From Botrimarina colliarenosi (GTDB lineage Bacteria; Planctomycetota; Planctomycetia; Pirellulales; Lacipirellulaceae): 64,000 nucleotides of DNA. Of the stretch, positions 41,815 to 51,559 are shown one piece after another; position 1 is the first letter of the stretch, and the number at the start of each line of letters is the position of its first letter. Under the pieces are notes generated by a model, which was not told the DNA's origin, did no database searches, and saw nothing but the letters and a program-made list of their open reading frames with translations. Made by a program: the position numbers and the translations under genes. The stretch covers positions 62,001 to 126,000 of the forward strand of contig NZ_SJPR01000001.1 of the NCBI RefSeq assembly GCF_007859955.1. Reading direction: 5' to 3'.

Positions 41815-44800
41815 TCAGGACGTTGCCGCGGGCGTTTTCTGCGCCTCGCGCGGCTCTTCGGAGCGCCGGCCCAAGTTGCCGTAGCGGTGGTAGTCGTGCG
41901 AGACGCTCTGCTCTTGGACGCACCACAGCAGTTCGAGCCGGCCGCTGGGGCTGACGGGGGCGTCGGCGACATACGCGAGCGACTCGGCTGCCGGCTCGCG
42001 GACGATCGCCGGGACCCGGTCGGCGGCCGCGTACCGGAGGCGGAGGCCACGGTCGGGAGCCTTGGCGGCGATCGCCTCGTCCGACTCGGTGAGCGTCTCG
42101 AGTCCAGCGCCCCATGCAACCGACGCGTCGTCGAGCGCGGCGATCAACGCGACGAGCTCCGTCGGCAGGTCGGGCGGCGAGCTCACCACGACGCGGCACC
42201 CAAGCGACCGCGCCGCCATCACCCGTCCGATCACCTCGCGCGGCGTATCCTTGCTGTGCAGCCGAACGATGATTTGATTGAACGGTAGGTAGCGACGAAC
42301 GTTGTCCTGGCCAAGCAGCTCGAAGTGGTCGTGACGGGCGAGGAACTCCTGCTCGGCCGCCTCGGCGTAGTCGACCGCGGCGCGACGCAACCAGGCCGCG
42401 TCGGCTTCGTGGAGAGCGCCGCTGGTCTGTAGCTCTTCTACGAGCGACGTCAGGGGCGTCCTTTCGTCTTCAGAGGCCTGGTCGGCAGATGTTGTTGCAT
42501 CGACTGACGGCTGAGCCGATTCCTCAAGACGCATCAAGGTGGCGACATAATTGGGGCCGCCGGCCTTTACCCCCGGCCCGACCGCCGAGAGACCGCGCCC
42601 GCCAAACGGCTGGCGGAGCACGATCGCGCCGGTTGTCGACCGGTTGATGTAGAGGTTGCCCGCTTGGATGCCGGCGAGCCACGTGGTGTGCTCCCGGTCG
42701 TCGAGGCTCTCGAGGCCCGAAGTCAGGCCGTAGCCGGTCGCGTTGACGAGGTTGATCGCTTCTTGAAGGTGTCGCGCGCGCATCACGCCGAGGACCGGCC
42801 CGAAGAACTCGGTTGTGTGCGTGTAGCTCCCGGGACGGACGCCCCACTTCACGCCGGGCGAAACCTGGGCGGGATTGCCATCGATCGACAGGCGGGGCGT
42901 AACGGCCCAGCTCTCCCCCTCTTCGAGCTCGGTGAGGCCCCGCAACAAGTCGCCCGACGGGGCGTCGATCAGCGGCGCCATCCGCGACTTGAGGTCCCAC
43001 GCGCTGCCGACCCGCAGGCTCGAGACGGCGTCGATGAGCATCTCGCGGAACGGACGGTCGTGATAGACCTCGTCCTCGAGAACCAACAGCGACGTCGCGG
43101 AGCACTTCTGCCCCCCGTGCCCGAAGGCGGAGTGGACGACGTGCGCGATCGCCAACTCGCGGTCGGCCATCGCGGTGACGATCGTGGCGTTCTTGCCGCC
43201 GGTCTCCGCCAACAGACGCATGTCGGGTCGGGCGGCGAGCATCCGCCGGGCGGTCTCGGTTCCGCCGGTGAGCAGCACGTGGTCGACCGCCGGATGCGTG
43301 ACGAGTCGCTCTCCCGGTCCGGCGCCCGAGCACGGGACGAACTGCAACGCCTCGCGGGGGACGCCCGCGTCCCAGAACGCTCGGCAGAGCCTCCAAGCGG
43401 TCAGCACCGTGTGGCTGGCCGGCTTGAGGATCACCGTGTTGCCCGCCGCCAGCGCCGCCGCGACGCCGCCGCAAGGGATCGCCAGCGGGAAGTTCCAGGG
43501 CGAGACAACCGCGACGACGCCGCCCGCCTGCGCCTCGAGCCGGGGCGTGTTGGACCAGTCGACGGCCGAAGCCCCGTAGAAGCGGCAGAAGTCGATCGCC
43601 TCGGAGACCTCCGGGTCCCCCTCGGTCAACAGTTTGGCGCCTTCAGCCAGCATCACGCCAAGCAGCTCGCCACGGCGCTCGGCGAGCAGGTCGGCGACTT
43701 TCGCGAGGGTGTCGCGTCGTTCTTCGGGTGAGCGTCGGCGCCAACCGCTCGGGTCGCTCGCGGCGCAGGCGACGGCCCGGTCGACGTCGTCGTCGTTGGC
43801 CAACCGGTAGTTGGCGACGACCACCCCGGGACGTGACGGGTCGGAGGAAGGCCGCCCTTCGCGGTCGAGGATTTCCTCGCCGGCGATGGCCAGGGGGGCG
43901 GTCTCGGCCCGGCTGTCGCACCGGTCGGCCCATTCGGAGACGATCGATTCGGCCCACTCGCTGTGGTGGGGCGCCGCCCACTCGGTGTCGGGCTCGTTCA
44001 CAAAGTCCGCCACGGTGGCGGGCGCCGCAATCGGCGTGAACGGCGCGCTGCGGCGGTCCTGGCGACGGTGCGGCTTCTCTTCGAGCTCGTCGATCAGCTG
44101 CAGGGAATCGATGAATTGCGATTCAAGCCGGCGCCAGTCTTCGGCGCCGGGTTGGATGTTGAAGGCGTGCCGCAAGAAATTGTCGGGCCCGGTGTTCTCG
44201 TCCAGCCGGCGGACGAGATACCCGATCGCGTGCAAAAACTCCTCCCGTCGACAGGCGGGGGCGTAGAGCAGCATGTCGGGCGCCAACTCGGTCACGGCCC
44301 GGCGCTGGTGGTTCGCCATGCCCTCAAGCATCTCGAACTGGACACGGTCGAAGGCGTCCGCTTCGGCGACCATCGCCAACGCGTAGCCGACCGTGAACAG
44401 GTTGTGCGAAGCGACGCCCAGCCGTACCGCCTCGAGATTCTCCGGCCGGAGGCCTTCGCGCAGCATCCGCAGGTAGTTGGCGTCGGTCTGGGCCTTCGTC
44501 GAGAACGGGGCGAGACGCCAGCCGTTGAGGCTCGCCTCGACGCGCTCCATCTCCATGTTCGCGCCCTTAACGATCCGCAGCGTCACCGCCGCGCCCCCTT
44601 CCGCGACCCGGCGCCGCGCCCAGTCGCAAAGCTCTTTTTGCACAGCGAACGCGTCCGGCAGGTAGGCCTGGAGCACGATCCCCGCCGACACGTTTTCCAG
44701 CCCGGGACGGTTGAGCGCCTGGCGGAACGCCTCGAACGTGAGCCGCATGTCGCGGTACTCTTCCATGTCGAGGTAGACGAACTTGGGCACGACGGTCCCG

Positions 44801-45528
44801 TCGGGACGGGTGAACTTCCCCTTGGCCGCGGCTTGAAAGAGCGTCTCGAGGCGGTCGGCCAGCACGCCGACGGTGTGCCGGCGGGCGATCGGCGTGATCT
44901 GCGAGAAGAGCGTCGAGGCCTTCACGCTCATCACCTCGATCTCGTCGCGGCCAAGCATCGAAAGATAATTTTGGAGTCGACACTTCGCCTCGGCTTCGCC
45001 CAGCAACGCCTCGCCGAGGTGGTTGACATTCATCCGCAGCCCCTCGCGGCGGCGGGCCTGCAGGTGGCGTCGCAGGTGCTCTGGTTCGGCCGGCAAGACG
45101 ACGTTGGCTGTCTCGCGCTGCATCTGGTCCTTCACCAGCGGCATCGCGACGCCGGGCATGTAGCCGCCGAAACTCTGGAAGCCGGCCAACAGGCCCCGTT
45201 CGATGGGGCTGAAGAAGCGAGGTACTCCCTGTACGTCGAGGATATGGATCAGCTGGTCGGCCGAGCGACGCGAGCCGTGCGCTCGGAAGGCCTGATCGGT
45301 CATCTCGACGAGCGTCGCCTTGTCGCCCGGGCTCTGCAGCATGCGGTCAAGCTCGGCTTGCTGACGCTTTTCCTGCGGCGTTTGCAACTTGCCGGCGCGC
45401 TCCTGGAGCTTGCTGGCCAGCAGCAACGCACGCTGCGCCACGGGCTCGAGCGGAGAGTCCGGGTCGATCGGCAGCTGATCCAGTAAGCTTTCGGTTTTCG
45501 TGGCGGAGGGCGTCGACGCCATAGTCAT
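41815..45528 (-). CDS. putA: Bifunctional proline dehydrogenase / L-glutamate gamma-semialdehyde dehydrogenase
   Basis: PutA oxidises proline to glutamate in two steps. 1237 residues: the N-terminal proline dehydrogenase region (FAD barrel, about 100-480) contains FVYLDMEEYRDMRLTFEAF, then MLEGMANHQRRAV. The aldehyde dehydrogenase domain (about 560-1050) has VVSPWNFPLAIPCGG, catalytic Glu in LAETGGKNATIV and Cys in GHGGQKCSATS. A C-terminal extra domain of about 200 residues follows, ending before a disordered tail. The ribbon-helix-helix DNA-binding domain of some PutA proteins is missing, so this one is not expected to bind DNA. Start ATG 45528 (or 45522, two codons later). It is divergent from the secreted/membrane gene at 45920. 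Confidence 0.95.
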   Translation of the reverse strand: MTMASTPSATKTESLLDQLPIDPDSPLEPVAQRALLLASKLQERAGKLQTPQEKRQQAELDRMLQSPGDKATLVEMTDQAFRAHGSRRSADQLIHILDVQGVPRFFSPIERGLLAGFQSFGGYMPGVAMPLVKDQMQRETANVVLPAEPEHLRRHLQARRREGLRMNVNHLGEALLGEAEAKCRLQNYLSMLGRDEIEVMSVKASTLFSQITPIARRHTVGVLADRLETLFQAAAKGKFTRPDGTVVPKFVYLDMEEYRDMRLTFEAFRQALNRPGLENVSAGIVLQAYLPDAFAVQKELCDWARRRVAEGGAAVTLRIVKGANMEMERVEASLNGWRLAPFSTKAQTDANYLRMLREGLRPENLEAVRLGVASHNLFTVGYALAMVAEADAFDRVQFEMLEGMANHQRRAVTELAPDMLLYAPACRREEFLHAIGYLVRRLDENTGPDNFLRHAFNIQPGAEDWRRLESQFIDSLQLIDELEEKPHRRQDRRSAPFTPIAAPATVADFVNEPDTEWAAPHHSEWAESIVSEWADRCDSRAETAPLAIAGEEILDREGRPSSDPSRPGVVVANYRLANDDDVDRAVACAASDPSGWRRRSPEERRDTLAKVADLLAERRGELLGVMLAEGAKLLTEGDPEVSEAIDFCRFYGASAVDWSNTPRLEAQAGGVVAVVSPWNFPLAIPCGGVAAALAAGNTVILKPASHTVLTAWRLCRAFWDAGVPREALQFVPCSGAGPGERLVTHPAVDHVLLTGGTETARRMLAARPDMRLLAETGGKNATIVTAMADRELAIAHVVHSAFGHGGQKCSATSLLVLEDEVYHDRPFREMLIDAVSSLRVGSAWDLKSRMAPLIDAPSGDLLRGLTELEEGESWAVTPRLSIDGNPAQVSPGVKWGVRPGSYTHTTEFFGPVLGVMRARHLQEAINLVNATGYGLTSGLESLDDREHTTWLAGIQAGNLYINRSTTGAIVLRQPFGGRGLSAVGPGVKAGGPNYVATLMRLEESAQPSVDATTSADQASEDERTPLTSLVEELQTSGALHEADAAWLRRAAVDYAEAAEQEFLARHDHFELLGQDNVRRYLPFNQIIVRLHSKDTPREVIGRVMAARSLGCRVVVSSPPDLPTELVALIAALDDASVAWGAGLETLTESDEAIAAKAPDRGLRLRYAAADRVPAIVREPAAESLAYVADAPVSPSGRLELLWCVQEQSVSHDYHRYGNLGRRSEEPREAQKTPAATS

Positions 45529-45919
45529 CTTTTTATTTCGGTTTCGTTACGATTCGATTGCTATCCGCGTCGCCGCCGTGCGGGCCGGCTTCGGAAAGGC
45601 CAGCTCGGGGGGGAACTCACGAGTTCCGCCATTCGTCGCGCGAGCCGGGGCGTTCCAAGGGCGAAGTTCTCCGCCTGCCCACTCTACACATCGTCGGTGA
45701 CGGAGGCGGGCGCCAGCCGATCCGGGCGCCGAGCAAAATGCTAGCAGGGGTCCGGTCCGCGTGACCGCCGTAACTCGCCTAGGTCGCCGCCGCCGGGGGG
45801 GATAGAATCACCGCCGGCGCCAGCGTCTCGCTCCGCCAGGTTCTCGCTCCGACTGTCGGGGCGGCGTACGATGCGATATTGCAGGCCCGATGCGGCGACG
45901 ACTCTCCGGGAAAGCCCCT
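45529..45919. promoter_or_regulatory. Divergent promoter region of about 390 bases between putA and the membrane/secreted protein gene
   Basis: The putA-proximal part is AT-richer (TTTTTATTTCGG...). No operator, repeat or RNA is recognised. Short frames here are not protein-like. Confidence 0.4.
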
Positions 45920-47383
45920 ATGACGATCCTTTCGACCTCACTGGCCATCTCGACGGCGCTCGCCTTCACGAAGGGCCTGGCGGCGTCGCTCGTCGCCGTC
46001 ACCTTCGGCTGGGTCCCGTCCGAACAGGCCGCCGAGGGCGCTGCGGCCGACGGCTACGATTACCTGGTTAAGCTCTCGTCCGAGGACCTCGAGGCGCTCC
46101 GCGACGGCCGCGCGCCGAGCCTTGTCAGCGAGTTACCGACCGACATCGGCCCGATCCAGCGGGTGCGTTTCTACGTCGGAGAAGGCGACGCCCCGCGGCG
46201 GCTCAACGAGCGCGACCTGGCGTCGCCGCAGCGGATCGCGGCCGCGTCAGCCCTCAGCAAAACCCAAACCGTCGCCAAGCCGGTCATACCCGAGTGGAAA
46301 GACACCGCTGAACTGACCGCCGACCGCGGCCGGTCGAGCAGTGATGGCCCCAACACCACCGCCGAGCGGCGCACGGCGTTCCAGAACCCCACCTCCCTGC
46401 AGCAAGGCTTCGAAGAAGCGACGCGGCCGCTCACCGACTCGGCGCAATGGGTCGAGAGCAAGACGCGCAGCCTGCTCGAGCAGAGCGGCGACAGCCTCCG
46501 CCGTGGGACCGAAAACCTGCTCCGCGGCACGGGCGACACGCTCGAGAAGATCGCCGACCCTTACGCGGGCCGGCCGGCGCAGTACGACAACAATGGCTAT
46601 CCGTTGCAGCCACGCGTCGATCCGCCCGCGGCGTCGACCGCCCCGCAGCAGGCCCAGTACCAGCAGGGAAACCCCTCGCAAATCACACCACCGCCCTACG
46701 ACTACCGCAGCGCCCCCCCGACGCCCAACTACGATGCGCCGCGCAGCGGAGGGTTGCCGTCGGCCGGGCTTGTCGAGCCTTACGCCAGCGAGACCGACCC
46801 TTACGCCGCGACGACGCGCGGGCAGGCGACACAATTAGAGCCGCTCCCCCGCAGCAGCGGCGCTACGGCTCCCGACTATCGAACCAATCCCAACTCGGCC
46901 GACAACCGCGCCACCGCGGCGACGCAGTCCGACCCGTGGGCCACGCCTTACGATCGGGCCGATCCGTACGCCGCGCGACGCGAGCCAGTATCCGATCCGC
47001 TCTCGCCGCCGGCTTTTCCCGAGCTGCCCGCGTCGCAGAACTCGGGGTCGGCCTGGAACAGCGGCGCCGCACCGTCAAACCCACCGCCCGTCGGCGGCGG
47101 CTTCGCCTCGGATCGGGCGCCAACGAGCTCAACCGCCGGGGCGACCCCCGGGACCGGTTGGGGCGGCGGAGCAGCCGGCGCGCCCGCCGCGGGAGGCGCC
47201 GGCGCCGCGGCGTCGAATGCGGCGGCCGTTGAGACCGCTGAGACCCGCTACTTCGAGAAGCTGCTCACCGTGATCCTCGGTGGCGTGACGGTCTTTACTT
47301 GGATCGCCTATCTGGATGTGCGAAACAAGTACCGCTCGGTGCTCCGCAATGTGCCGGGTGGCGCGTACTCTTCGGCTGCTTGA
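45920..47383 (+). CDS. Secreted or envelope protein with disordered middle and C-terminal membrane helix
   Basis: 487 residues from ATG 45920. An N-terminal hydrophobic stretch (about 3-30, SLAISTALAFTKGLAASLVAV) may be a signal peptide or anchor. A small folded module follows (about 38-100, with YDYLVKLSSEDLEALRDGR and RVRFYVGEGDAPRRL). Then come about 300 residues rich in Pro, Ala, Ser, Tyr and Thr, disordered. A single C-terminal transmembrane helix (about 450-470, KLLTVILGGVTVFTWIAYLDV) ends it. The function is unknown. Such an architecture suits an envelope linker protein. The start with a longer frame (45890) is disfavoured. Confidence 0.72.
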   Translation: MTILSTSLAISTALAFTKGLAASLVAVTFGWVPSEQAAEGAAADGYDYLVKLSSEDLEALRDGRAPSLVSELPTDIGPIQRVRFYVGEGDAPRRLNERDLASPQRIAAASALSKTQTVAKPVIPEWKDTAELTADRGRSSSDGPNTTAERRTAFQNPTSLQQGFEEATRPLTDSAQWVESKTRSLLEQSGDSLRRGTENLLRGTGDTLEKIADPYAGRPAQYDNNGYPLQPRVDPPAASTAPQQAQYQQGNPSQITPPPYDYRSAPPTPNYDAPRSGGLPSAGLVEPYASETDPYAATTRGQATQLEPLPRSSGATAPDYRTNPNSADNRATAATQSDPWATPYDRADPYAARREPVSDPLSPPAFPELPASQNSGSAWNSGAAPSNPPPVGGGFASDRAPTSSTAGATPGTGWGGGAAGAPAAGGAGAAASNAAAVETAETRYFEKLLTVILGGVTVFTWIAYLDVRNKYRSVLRNVPGGAYSSAA

Positions 47384-47427
47384 GGCGTGACGGGTGGAAC
47401 CGGTCCCGCTACGGCTCCCCGACGGCG

Positions 47428-47478
47428 CCTCGCCACTCTGCTTGCCTCGACACTCTGCTTGCCTCGCCACTCTGCTTG
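47428..47478. repeat. Tandem repeat, three units of 17 nt, between convergent genes
   Basis: CCTCGCCACTCTGCTTG (47428-47444), the same with one change (47445-47461) and the same again (47462-47478). It stops just before the minus-strand stop of the NDH-2 gene at 47484. Confidence 0.92.
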
Positions 47479-47483
47479 AGCCG

Positions 47484-48806
47484 CTATTCGGCTGGCGTCT
47501 CGGCGTGGCGATTGCCGGTGATGAGCCGGGCCGAGCGGCCGTGCGTGACGTAGTTCCACGCCCACTGGAAGAGCACCAGCAAGCGGTTCTGGAAGCTCAC
47601 CAGCTGCATCAGGTGAACGAACAGCCAGATCAGCCAGGCGACGTAGCCGGCGAAGTGGTAGCCGCCGATGCTGGCGACCGCCGCCGAGCGTCCCACCGTT
47701 GCCATCGACCCGTAGTCGCGGTAGCGGAACGGCTTGGCGATGCTGCCGGCAGCGGCGGCGGCGAGGCGGCGGCGGATCGTCTTCGCTGCGTACTGGCCTT
47801 GTTGAATAGCGACTGGCGCCACGCCCGGCAGCGGTCTGCCCGCTTCGCCCGCACAGCTCGCCATATCGCCGATGACAAAAATATCCTCGTGTCCTGGCAG
47901 ATGGAGCGTCGGCGTCACGGCGAGCCGCCCCGCGCGATCGACGGTGAGGCCGGTCGCGTCGGCGAGCCGATTAGCGAGCGGCGACGCTAGGACGCCCGCC
48001 GCCCACAGGACTGTCTCGGTGGCGAGGGTCTCGGTCTGTTCGCCATGACGGATCGTGACCTCGGTCGGCGTGATTTCGGTGACGAGCCAGCCGGTGCGGA
48101 CCGACACGTCGAGCCGGTCAAGAAACCCCGCCGCTTTTGCGGAGAGCTCTTCGGCGAATCCGGAGAGGACGCGGTCGCCCGCGTCGATCAGCACGATCCG
48201 AGCCGATTCCGACTCGATGCGGCGGAAGTCATTCTTCAGGGCGTGCCGCGACAGCTCCGAGAGCGCGCCGGCGAGCTCGACCCCCGTCGGCCCGCCGCCG
48301 ACGACGACAAAAGTCAGCAGCCTCGCCCGCGCGACGGGGTCGTCGGTCCGCTCGGCGCGCTCGAAGGCCGAGAGGACGTCGGCGCGGATCTGGGTGGCGT
48401 CTTCGATCGTCTTCAAGCCGGGCGCCAAGCCCTCCCACTCGTTGTGGCCGAAGTAGCTGTGGGTCGCTCCGGCGGCGACGATCAGCACGTCGTACGGTAA
48501 CGAGTCCCCCTCCCGTAGCAACACGCGCTTCGCATCGAGGTCGAAGTCGGTGACTTCGGCTTGCAAGACGGTGACGTTTTTCTGCCGGCGGAGCACCGAC
48601 CGCAGCGGCGCCGCGATGTTGGCGGGTGACAGCGATCCGGTCGCGACTTGGTAGAGCAGCGGTTGGAAGAGGTGGTAGTTGGCCCGATCAATAAGAGTGA
48701 CTTGCACCGGGGCGTTGCGGAGTGACTGGGCGGCGTGCAGGCCGCCAAAGCCTCCGCCGAGGATAACGACACGGGTCGGCTCGGCTTGGTTGGCGACTCT
48801 CGTCAC
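47484..48806 (-). CDS. ndh: Type II NADH dehydrogenase (NDH-2)
   Basis: A single-subunit flavoprotein that passes electrons from NADH to quinone without proton pumping. 440 residues from GTG 48806: VVILGGGFGGLHAAQSL (FAD site), VVGGGPTGVELAGALSELSRHAL (NADH site) and VLWAAGVLASPLANRL. The C-terminal helices FAGYVAWLIWLFVHLMQLV anchor it to the membrane. The start is uncertain: no ATG occurs in a suitable place, and GTG 48806 lacks a strong ribosome binding site. The frame is open further upstream into the next gene, but that translation is not protein-like. It shares its direction with the kinase-family gene 106 bases upstream. Its stop follows a 17-nt tandem repeat. Confidence 0.9.
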   Translation of the reverse strand: MTRVANQAEPTRVVILGGGFGGLHAAQSLRNAPVQVTLIDRANYHLFQPLLYQVATGSLSPANIAAPLRSVLRRQKNVTVLQAEVTDFDLDAKRVLLREGDSLPYDVLIVAAGATHSYFGHNEWEGLAPGLKTIEDATQIRADVLSAFERAERTDDPVARARLLTFVVVGGGPTGVELAGALSELSRHALKNDFRRIESESARIVLIDAGDRVLSGFAEELSAKAAGFLDRLDVSVRTGWLVTEITPTEVTIRHGEQTETLATETVLWAAGVLASPLANRLADATGLTVDRAGRLAVTPTLHLPGHEDIFVIGDMASCAGEAGRPLPGVAPVAIQQGQYAAKTIRRRLAAAAAGSIAKPFRYRDYGSMATVGRSAAVASIGGYHFAGYVAWLIWLFVHLMQLVSFQNRLLVLFQWAWNYVTHGRSARLITGNRHAETPAE

Positions 48807-48912
48807 GGGGGGCTTCAGAGGGGGGAGGGTGCGGAGAGACGGGTGGGACAGGACTGCAGATTTTACATCCGGTCGACCACGGCGGCGCGTGGCCCGGCAG
48901 GCGTGTCGGCGT

Positions 48913-49827
48913 TCAAACGGGGGGCAGCAGAACCGAAAGCGCCTGCGGAGCGGCCTCGAAGCGGAAGCGCCGGCCCGAAATCGCTTCGCCATCGGTCAAG
49001 AAACGGAGTTCGTCGGGCGATACGATGTCGATCTGGCTAGCCTGGCGGAAGGTTACCCGTTCGTGCTCGAGGTAATCGTTCAGTAAGAAGTCGGTCGCGA
49101 GCGACGCCAGGTCGAGGCCTTCTCCCTCCGCGATCAGGACCGCGTCGAGGAGCCCGTCGTCGAGCCGCGCGCGGGGGGCCACATCTAGACCGCCGCCGGC
49201 GTAGCGGCCGTTGGCGATGATCAGATTCCAGAGCGCCATGGAAGTGGCGGGGCCGCCGTCGAAGGCGATCTCGACGGGGTACGACGCCAGGTCGGTCATC
49301 ACCGGCAGCGCGGCCCGCAGGTAGCACCAGGCGCCCCACGTCTGCTTGTCGTCGTCGCCGAGGCCCTCGATGACCCGGTCGGCGTTGCCGGCGGTGGCGA
49401 TCGTTGCGCCGTAGCGCTGCTCGCCATCGGCCGTTAAGCGAACCAGGTCGACAGGCGTGGCGACGGCGCCGCGGAACACGGCGAGGGCTTCGTCGACATC
49501 GAGTGGCAGGCCCAGGTCGCGGCAAAAATTGTTGGACGTCCCTAGCGGGAGAATCCCCAGCGGCGTCGGCGACGGCGTTGCGAGCAGGGCGTTCACGACG
49601 GCGTGGACGGTGCCGTCGCCGCCCGCGGCGACGACGGCGTAGCCTTCTTCGCAGGCGCGTTCGATCGCCCGCCGAGTCTCCTCCGGTGAGGTGGTCTCGA
49701 TCACGTCGGCTTGGCCGCCAAGCAACCGGCCGGCGCTATCCCGGAGTCGGTCGGCGGCGCCGTCCCGCGCGTTCGGGTTAGCAAAGATCCGGAGGGGGAG
49801 GGCGGCGGCGCGGGGATTGGCGTTCAT
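48913..49827 (-). CDS. Diacylglycerol kinase family protein (YegS-like lipid kinase)
   Basis: 304 residues with the DAGK catalytic signature GGDGTVHAVVNALL, then LGILPLGTSNNFCRDLGLP and a C-terminal beta domain (DVAPRARLDDGLLDAVLI). Members phosphorylate diacylglycerol, sphingosine or other lipids; the substrate here cannot be told. No transmembrane segment is seen, so it is a soluble or peripheral enzyme. The start (ATG 49827) is followed by the usual LPLRIFANPNAR. A 20-nt tandem repeat lies upstream. It may be co-transcribed with ndh. Confidence 0.9.
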   Translation of the reverse strand: MNANPRAAALPLRIFANPNARDGAADRLRDSAGRLLGGQADVIETTSPEETRRAIERACEEGYAVVAAGGDGTVHAVVNALLATPSPTPLGILPLGTSNNFCRDLGLPLDVDEALAVFRGAVATPVDLVRLTADGEQRYGATIATAGNADRVIEGLGDDDKQTWGAWCYLRAALPVMTDLASYPVEIAFDGGPATSMALWNLIIANGRYAGGGLDVAPRARLDDGLLDAVLIAEGEGLDLASLATDFLLNDYLEHERVTFRQASQIDIVSPDELRFLTDGEAISGRRFRFEAAPQALSVLLPPV

Positions 49828-49837
49828 GCCCCGCTAC

Positions 49838-49894
49838 TTTAGCGAAGGGCGTGCCAGTTTAGCGAAGGGCGTGCCAGAGCGAAGGGCGTGCCGG
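49838..49894. repeat. Tandem repeat, two units of 20 nt plus a partial third, upstream of the lipid kinase gene
   Basis: TTTAGCGAAGGGCGTGCCAG at 49838-49857 and 49858-49877, then AGCGAAGGGCGTGCCGG at 49878-49894. It lies 11 bases upstream of the start codon at 49827 (minus strand). The core AAGGGCGT also occurs in the infB leader repeat. Confidence 0.93.
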
Positions 49895-49982
49895 GCGACT
49901 CACGAAGTTCCGCCTTACAGAAATGTAAGCGGGGACAGCCCAGCCGGCGGCGTCGCCTGCAAGCCCCGCTGCCGGCCGTGGC

Positions 49983-51350
49983 TCAGTACCGGCCGTGAAA
50001 GGTCGGCGTCGGCCGCACCGCGGTCGAGAAGCGGGCGTCGCCGCCGCCGGCGTTGGGGGCGGCGGTGGGGATGGCCGAGTTGCGCGCCTCGACGAAGAGC
50101 AGGGCGTCGGCGCGGGGCGGGCCCTTTATCATGTCGGGGATCATCTCGCTGAAGGCGTTCCCCGACTCGGGGCCGGGCGTCGCGACCATGCCCATCGAGA
50201 GGACCAGCACCTGGTCGGCCGGCCAGCGGAACCGCTCGTGCAGGTTGGCGCTGGTGATCTGGGGGACCTCGATCTGCAGCCGCTGCCCCGCATTGGCGCC
50301 CGCCGCGGCGCCGGGCGTCGGCAGGTCGAGCGACACGCGGCGCATCTTCTCGACTTGGTTGAGGCGGAACTTGACGACCGCCTCGGCCGTGTCGAGGCCG
50401 AGCGACAGCAGCGGGTTGAACTCGAGCGAAGCCCCTTCCTCGATCGTGCCGGTCTCGGGCTGGTAGCCGGGCCAGGCGTTCTGCGTCGGGACGATCCCCT
50501 TGATGTAGCCACGCGGGCGCATGGTGCTGAACACGATCGCTTGGCCGTTGGGGACGAGTTGGCCTGCGGCGTTGTAGTCGCGGACGTCGCCGCGACGGGC
50601 GAGCTCGGACGAGAGCAACGCGTAGTTTTCCTTCGGCATGATCCAGCCCTGCAGACCGGGGGACTGTACGCTGATCGGCGTCATCAGGCTCAAGGCCCGG
50701 ACGCGCCAGTCGGGGTTGCGGACCGTGACGATCCGCATCGAGAACGCCAAGTCGGCGGCCCGGCCGTTGACGAAGCGATCGACGATGTCGGCGACAATCG
50801 CCTGCATCGCCGGCGTGTGGTAGACGGTGAGCGTCTCGCGGTCGGCGTTGAGGATGCCCACGGTCTCGCCGTGCCACGCCTCGTAGCCGGTCTCGCGGAG
50901 GATCCAGTCGACGACGCGTTGCTGCGGCTTCGGTTCGTTCGAGAGCCGCTGCGAGTAAGGTTGGATGTCGTATTCACGCCAGACTTGGCCGGCGTCGTTG
51001 GGAAGCCTTCCTGAGCCCTTCGAGACGCGGGCGCGGTTGACGCTCGGGGCGCCGACCGGGGCGAGCTCGCCCCCAGCGGCAGGCGGTTGTTGGCTTTGAC
51101 CTATCGGCGTCACGGGACGCGCCCCGGCTTGCGGCTGCGACGATGGGGCCGGCGACCCGTTGTAAGAGGTCGCCCCGTCGGGTTCGCCATAGCGGACCGG
51201 CGTCACGGCGCCCGCCGACGCTTCGCCGCCGATCCATTGCGCCTCGCCGCCGGCTGGCAGCGGGGCAGGGGGGGCGACCGTCTGCGCCGACACGATCGTG
51301 ACGGCTGACAAGACGTTGAGGCAAAGGACGAGTCCGGTTCGTCGGGTCAT
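49983..51350 (-). CDS. Secreted protein with a secretin-N1-like segment
   Basis: 455 residues. A signal peptide (GLVLCLNVLSAVTIVSAQ) is followed by a Pro/Gln/Ser-rich linker to about 105, then YDIQPYSQRL and VVDWILRETGYEAWHGETVGILNADRETLTVYHTPAMQAIVADIVDRFV. The last is like the short beta-alpha-beta modules of secretin N1-type domains or TonB-plug-like repeats. The C-terminal half is a beta-rich extracellular region of no recognised family. A general-secretion or envelope role is plausible but not shown. Planctomycetes often encode secretin-like lone proteins. There is no partner gene beside it. Confidence 0.65.
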   Translation of the reverse strand: MTRRTGLVLCLNVLSAVTIVSAQTVAPPAPLPAGGEAQWIGGEASAGAVTPVRYGEPDGATSYNGSPAPSSQPQAGARPVTPIGQSQQPPAAGGELAPVGAPSVNRARVSKGSGRLPNDAGQVWREYDIQPYSQRLSNEPKPQQRVVDWILRETGYEAWHGETVGILNADRETLTVYHTPAMQAIVADIVDRFVNGRAADLAFSMRIVTVRNPDWRVRALSLMTPISVQSPGLQGWIMPKENYALLSSELARRGDVRDYNAAGQLVPNGQAIVFSTMRPRGYIKGIVPTQNAWPGYQPETGTIEEGASLEFNPLLSLGLDTAEAVVKFRLNQVEKMRRVSLDLPTPGAAAGANAGQRLQIEVPQITSANLHERFRWPADQVLVLSMGMVATPGPESGNAFSEMIPDMIKGPPRADALLFVEARNSAIPTAAPNAGGGDARFSTAVRPTPTFHGRY

Positions 51351-51559
51351 CCGCGGGTCTCCCGAGACGCAGCGGGCAACGCAGGGATGGCATCGTGCCT
51401 TCCCGCCTTAACGCCCGCGGTGAGGGGCGGATCGTAGAAGGCGCGGGGCGACCGGGGCAAGACGGATCGGCGAAGCGGTGGCGAGGCGTTTCGGCGCGCT
51501 ACTCCGGGGGCTGACGCCCTCCGGCTCGCGCTTTCCCTCGATCGACGGACGCCCACCGT

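Noticed and set aside
43963..45486. A 507-codon plus-strand frame opposite putA
   Set aside because: It lies entirely antisense to a well-supported enzyme and its composition is not protein-like.
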